The notes below the pieces were generated by a model. The model was not told the DNA's origin, searched no databases, and worked only from the letters and a program-made list of their open reading frames with translations. 64,000 bases of DNA, taken from positions 558,001 through 622,000 of the forward strand of contig NZ_FNCJ01000001.1 in assembly GCF_900100735.1 (NCBI RefSeq), written 5' to 3'. Position numbers and translations under genes: made by a program. This document shows, piece by piece, positions 61,012-64,000 of this stretch (position 1 is the stretch's first letter; the number at the start of each line of letters is the position of its first letter). Source of the stretch: Paraburkholderia phenazinium. Its GTDB lineage: Bacteria; Pseudomonadota; Gammaproteobacteria; Burkholderiales; Burkholderiaceae.

Positions 61012-62769
61012 ATGAGTATTAACGTGATTCAACTGATTCAGTCCGCCTTGTCGGACACCGTGGTGCGGCAACTGTCCGGGCGTTTCGGGCTGCCGGCTGA
61101 TGCTACGGAGAAAGTCATTGCCGCTGCGGCGCCGTCGCTGGTCGCCGCGCTGATGCAAAAGGGCGCGACGCTGGATGGCGCACGCTCGCTCTTCACCGCG
61201 ATCATGGCGCCGGAAGTCAACGCGCACATCGGCGAACAACTGCCGCAGTTGCTCGCTACCACCGCTGGCCTGAGCCAGCTCGAAGGGGCTGGCCGGCACT
61301 TGCTGGAGCGCGTGACGGATCGTCGGATCGACGCCCTGAGCGACACGGTATCGGCCCAAACCGGCGTGCCGGCGCAGTCGACCCATGCCCTGACAGGCAT
61401 CGTCGGTGCGACCGTGTTCGGCGTCCTGAAGCGCCATTTCCTTAACGCGCAAGGCAGCGTCGGGCAACTGCCGACGCTGCTCGGCCATCAATTGCCGGCT
61501 ATCGCGCCGTATCTGAACGACGGTTTGCTGTCGGCGCTCGGTTTGGGCGGCGTGGCGACCTTTATGGGCACGGTCCTGTCGCAACTGAAGGCGGTCTCCG
61601 CACATATCGAGCATCCGGTGGCGCCCGCTACGCCGGTCGCCGCGTCGGCGCCTGCCGCTCAGGCTACACCGCGCGTGCCGGTCGACGCCGTTCTGCGCGA
61701 CGAGCCGCGCTCGCATAAGTGGCTCTGGTGGCTGCTCGCCGCCATCGCTGCGGTGCTCGCGTTCCTGTTCCTGCGCGGCTGCCAGCATGAGCAGAGTGCA
61801 GACGTGGCGGCTCCGGCTGCGGTCGCAGCCTCCGCACCGAGCGTCGCAGCAAACGCTGCCGAGGCTTCGGCCGCGGCTGCTTCGACTGCGGCTTCGGAAA
61901 CTGCCGAAGCTTCGGCGGTCGCTGCGAGCGCCACTGAGGCCCAACAGCCTGCCGCCGCACCGGCGCCCACCAAAGACAGCCAGTTGAGCTTCACGGTCGA
62001 TCCGGCCGGCAAGCCGACGCTGACGGCAACCGTCGGCAGTGAAGCAGAGAAAGCCAGCTTGCTCGACGCGCTGACGAAGAAATTCGGCGCCGGCCACTTC
62101 ACCGCGAACATCGCCGTCGACCCGGACACCAAACCGGCCGACTGGCTCTCGCATCTCGACGCGCTGCTGCCGTTGATGGCTCTGCCGGGCGCGGAAGTAA
62201 AGCTGGACGGCGCGCATATCGAACTGAGCGGCGCGGCCGCCAATGCCAGGCTCGGCTGGCTCGAACGCCTGAAGTCGCTGTTTGGCGCGTCGTATCAGAT
62301 CGGTTCGTTCAACGTGGATCAAGCCGTGGCCGACGCCACGCAGACGTTCCGCAGCGCCATCAAGGGCCTGCTCGCGCCGGATAGCTCCTGCGCGGTGGCC
62401 GATGTGGTCAAGGTGCTGAACCTGCAGGTGATCAACTTCACGAGCGCGAGCGCTCGTGTGCCGGCATCGGCCATCGAAGATCTGCGCCAGTCGGCCCAGG
62501 TGCTGATGGCGTGCTCGCACAACGGTCGTGCCGCCAAGCTCGAAGTAGCCGGCTACTCGGACAACGTGGGCGGCGACGCGGCGAACCTGTCGCTGTCGAA
62601 GAAGCGCGCCGAGTCGGTGCGGGCCTTCCTCATCAAGACCGGCGTGCCGGCTGACTCGCTGACGGCGCAAGGCTACGGCGACGCGCGCCCGGTGGCGAGC
62701 AACGACACCGCAAGCGGCCGTTTTGCGAACCGCCGCATCGAGTTCGTCGACGCCCAGCAACAGCAGTAA
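61012..62769 (+). CDS. DUF937 - transmembrane - OmpA-like domain protein
   Basis: This is a 585-aa fusion. Residues about 1-190 are a DUF937 (YidB-like) helical domain (SALSDTVVRQLSGRFGLPAD). One membrane helix (WLWWLLAAIAAVLAFLFLRG) lies near 240-260. An Ala/Ser/Glu linker follows, then a BON/OmpATb-like middle region (about 320-430). A C-terminal OmpA domain (VAGYSDNVGGDAANLSLSKK, then RAESVRAFL and RFANRRIEF) would bind peptidoglycan. ATG 61012 has AAGGAAG upstream. Topology suggests DUF937 in the cytoplasm and OmpA in the periplasm. Function unknown. Confidence 0.85.
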   Translation: MSINVIQLIQSALSDTVVRQLSGRFGLPADATEKVIAAAAPSLVAALMQKGATLDGARSLFTAIMAPEVNAHIGEQLPQLLATTAGLSQLEGAGRHLLERVTDRRIDALSDTVSAQTGVPAQSTHALTGIVGATVFGVLKRHFLNAQGSVGQLPTLLGHQLPAIAPYLNDGLLSALGLGGVATFMGTVLSQLKAVSAHIEHPVAPATPVAASAPAAQATPRVPVDAVLRDEPRSHKWLWWLLAAIAAVLAFLFLRGCQHEQSADVAAPAAVAASAPSVAANAAEASAAAASTAASETAEASAVAASATEAQQPAAAPAPTKDSQLSFTVDPAGKPTLTATVGSEAEKASLLDALTKKFGAGHFTANIAVDPDTKPADWLSHLDALLPLMALPGAEVKLDGAHIELSGAAANARLGWLERLKSLFGASYQIGSFNVDQAVADATQTFRSAIKGLLAPDSSCAVADVVKVLNLQVINFTSASARVPASAIEDLRQSAQVLMACSHNGRAAKLEVAGYSDNVGGDAANLSLSKKRAESVRAFLIKTGVPADSLTAQGYGDARPVASNDTASGRFANRRIEFVDAQQQQ

Positions 62770-62807
62770 ATCGCAGTGGCGGCCTGAATGCGCCCCTCAG
62801 CACTCCC

Positions 62808-63770
62808 CTAAGCGGTCCCCGGCCCGGCATCCTGCGGCGCAAGCCCGGTGATGCCGATGTCGGGCCAGTGCATCAGGTCGTCGCCGGCCTGGGAGGGCAG
62901 GGTCTCACGCGCCACTTCGAGCCATGCGCGCGCGGCGTGTGAGAGGTAGCCGTTGCGCCGCCAGCCGATCGCCATTTCCCACGGAATCTCGGGTTCGACC
63001 ACTGGCCGGCAGGTGAATTGCGTGGCGTCGAGCCGCCGGCAATAGGGCGCCGGCAACAGCGCGATGCCCACGCCCGCCAGCACCAGTGCCGCCATGAAAT
63101 CCCAGTGCCCGCTGCGCCCGACAATGGTCGGCGCGAAGCCGGCTGCCCGGCAGGCGTTCAGCACGACGTCGTTGAGGGCGAGGCTTTCGCCATAGAACAC
63201 GAATGGCTCGCCCGCCAGATCCGCCAGCGGCACCTGCTGCAGGCTATCCCAGCGCGAGTCGCGGCGCGCCACCAGCCAGAGCAACTGGTGCGTCATCGGC
63301 AGTACGTCGATGTTTTCGGGGTCGACCGGCTGCAGCACGCCGCCCAGTTCGAGTTCGCCGCTGATCAGCGCGGCCTCGATGGCCCGCGAGCCTTGCTCGA
63401 ACAGCTTCAGTTCGATCTTCGGATAGCGTTGCCGGAAGGCGGCGATGGCCGGCGTGAAGAGCGAGCCGCCCATCGGCGGAATGCCGATGGTCAGCTCGCC
63501 CCGGCCGAGCGTGTCGAGGTCGTTGAGTTCGGCCTGCAATTGCGCGTGTGCGGCGAGCACATCCTGACCGCGCTGGTAGACGATGCGCCCGGCGTCGGTC
63601 AGCACCATCTGGCGGCCGTCGCGCAGCAAGAGGGGCGAGCCGATCTCGTCTTCCAGCGACTTCACCATCTTGCTGATGGTCGGCTGGGTCACGAACATCT
63701 GCTCGGCAGCCACAGTGAAGCTTTGCTGGCGCACGACTTCAACGAAATAGCGGAGGGCACGAAGTTCCAC
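62808..63770 (-). CDS. LysR-family transcriptional regulator
   Basis: This LysR-type regulator has 320 aa. The winged helix-turn-helix is at the N-terminus (LRYFVEVVRQQSFTVAAEQM, then FVTQPTISKMVKSLEDEIG). A linker helix and a periplasmic-binding-protein-like effector domain (GELTIGIPPMGGSLFTPAIA onward) follow. The GTG at 63770 is the start. A palindrome fitting T-N11-A lies 15 bp upstream. Target genes and ligand are not evident. Candidates are the gene starting at 63971 and itself. Confidence 0.93.
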   Translation of the reverse strand: MELRALRYFVEVVRQQSFTVAAEQMFVTQPTISKMVKSLEDEIGSPLLLRDGRQMVLTDAGRIVYQRGQDVLAAHAQLQAELNDLDTLGRGELTIGIPPMGGSLFTPAIAAFRQRYPKIELKLFEQGSRAIEAALISGELELGGVLQPVDPENIDVLPMTHQLLWLVARRDSRWDSLQQVPLADLAGEPFVFYGESLALNDVVLNACRAAGFAPTIVGRSGHWDFMAALVLAGVGIALLPAPYCRRLDATQFTCRPVVEPEIPWEMAIGWRRNGYLSHAARAWLEVARETLPSQAGDDLMHWPDIGITGLAPQDAGPGTA

Positions 63771-63785
63771 GGTCTCAGCTCCACA

Positions 63786-63826
63786 ATTCCAATCTGGAAT
63801 GGTTTATACGATAGTAAGTCATTATA
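63786..63826 (-). promoter_or_regulatory. LysR-gene promoter with palindromic operator (ATTCCA-N3-TGGAAT)
   Basis: A perfect 6-bp inverted repeat spans 63786-63800 and contains a T-N11-A core, the LysR-type operator pattern. TATAAT on the minus strand at 63826-63821 is a likely -10 for the regulator gene, though the -35 is poor. The palindrome would fall just downstream of the transcription start, fitting autorepression. Confidence 0.5.
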
Positions 63827-63970
63827 TTTATGTTGCGCCGCAACGGTAGGTGTTTTCAGGACGGGTCGCCCGATGCGCGCGCTATGATGGCCGGCATCCT
63901 TTGCCCGTACTTTTGCGCCGTCCTCGCTACGGTTATCTGCGCCGCTTTTCTACGCCGCTTTTCAACGCTT

Positions 63971-64000
63971 ATGCTGCCCATTTCCATCATCATTCCCTGC
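63971..64000 (+). CDS. Start of a probable GT2 glycosyltransferase, cut by the window edge
   Basis: Only ten codons are visible. They read MLPISIIIPC, which is the classic first beta strand of family 2 glycosyltransferases (SIIIPCYN in many members). No ribosome site is obvious upstream. The call rests on this short match alone. Confidence 0.4.
   Translation, partial: MLPISIIIPC

Noticed and set aside
1-64000. tRNA, rRNA, CRISPR arrays, phage, transposase or origin sequences
   Set aside because: I looked for these and found none that I could support.

Overview
The window is one long flagellar and chemotaxis region from a GC-rich betaproteobacterium. The best fit is Burkholderiaceae, most likely Paraburkholderia or Burkholderia. 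The evidence is the FlhDC master regulator with a four-cysteine FlhC, the gene order motA-motB-cheY-cheA-cheW-mcp-cheR-cheD-cheB-cheY-cheZ, the adjacent DUF2844/DUF3443 pair, and a dispersed inverted repeat of a kind I recall from that family. The species assignment is inference.

Layout. 1-820 (-) is the start of a GT4 glycosyltransferase cut by the window edge. 821-1488 is the flhDC control region. 1489-14080 (+) holds flhDC, motAB and the complete chemotaxis operon. 14220-16048 (+) is a pair of exported proteins of unknown function. 16431-23734 (+) holds flhB, flhA, flhF, flhG and fliA. 23917-26306 (-) is flgN, flgM and flgA. 26527-34339 (+) is flgBCDEFGHIJ, followed by ycgR, flgK and flgL to 38692. 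38818-43461 (-) is fliLMNOPQR. 43462-44369 is a non-coding block dominated by a large inverted repeat. 44370-51557 (-) is fliFGHIJK, with fliE divergent at 51805 (+). 52419-55165 (+) is fliS, fliT, a second FliK-like gene and an FlhB C-domain-like gene. From 55245 the content turns metabolic: aldehyde dehydrogenase and acyl-CoA dehydrogenase (-), GMC oxidoreductase (+), a DUF937-OmpA membrane protein (+), a LysR regulator (-), and the first ten codons of what looks like a GT2 glycosyltransferase at the right edge.

How it works together. A sigma70-type promoter with a long leader probably drives flhDC. FlhDC is then expected to activate class II operons. Six candidate class II promoters (flhB, flhF, flgB, flgA, fliE, fliF) share a TTAT- or CTATT-like element about 32 nt upstream of a -10-like hexamer. 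fliA encodes sigma28, and sites close to its consensus precede motA, flgM, ycgR, flgK and fliS. FlgM is the anti-sigma factor. The basal body, rod, hook, hook-filament junction, export gate, C ring, stator and chemotaxis signalling proteins are all present. The filament (fliC) and cap (fliD) genes are not in the window.

The most unusual items are an FlhG with neither Walker A lysine but an intact FlhF-activating N-terminus; a CheD tail with three R-x-R-(V/I)-E-L-F motifs; an FlgA with a long extension carrying a duplicated IVIPGxGE motif; a second FliK-like plus truncated FlhB-like cassette; and the large inverted repeat between fliK and fliL, whose diverged inner part shows a codon-like substitution pattern.
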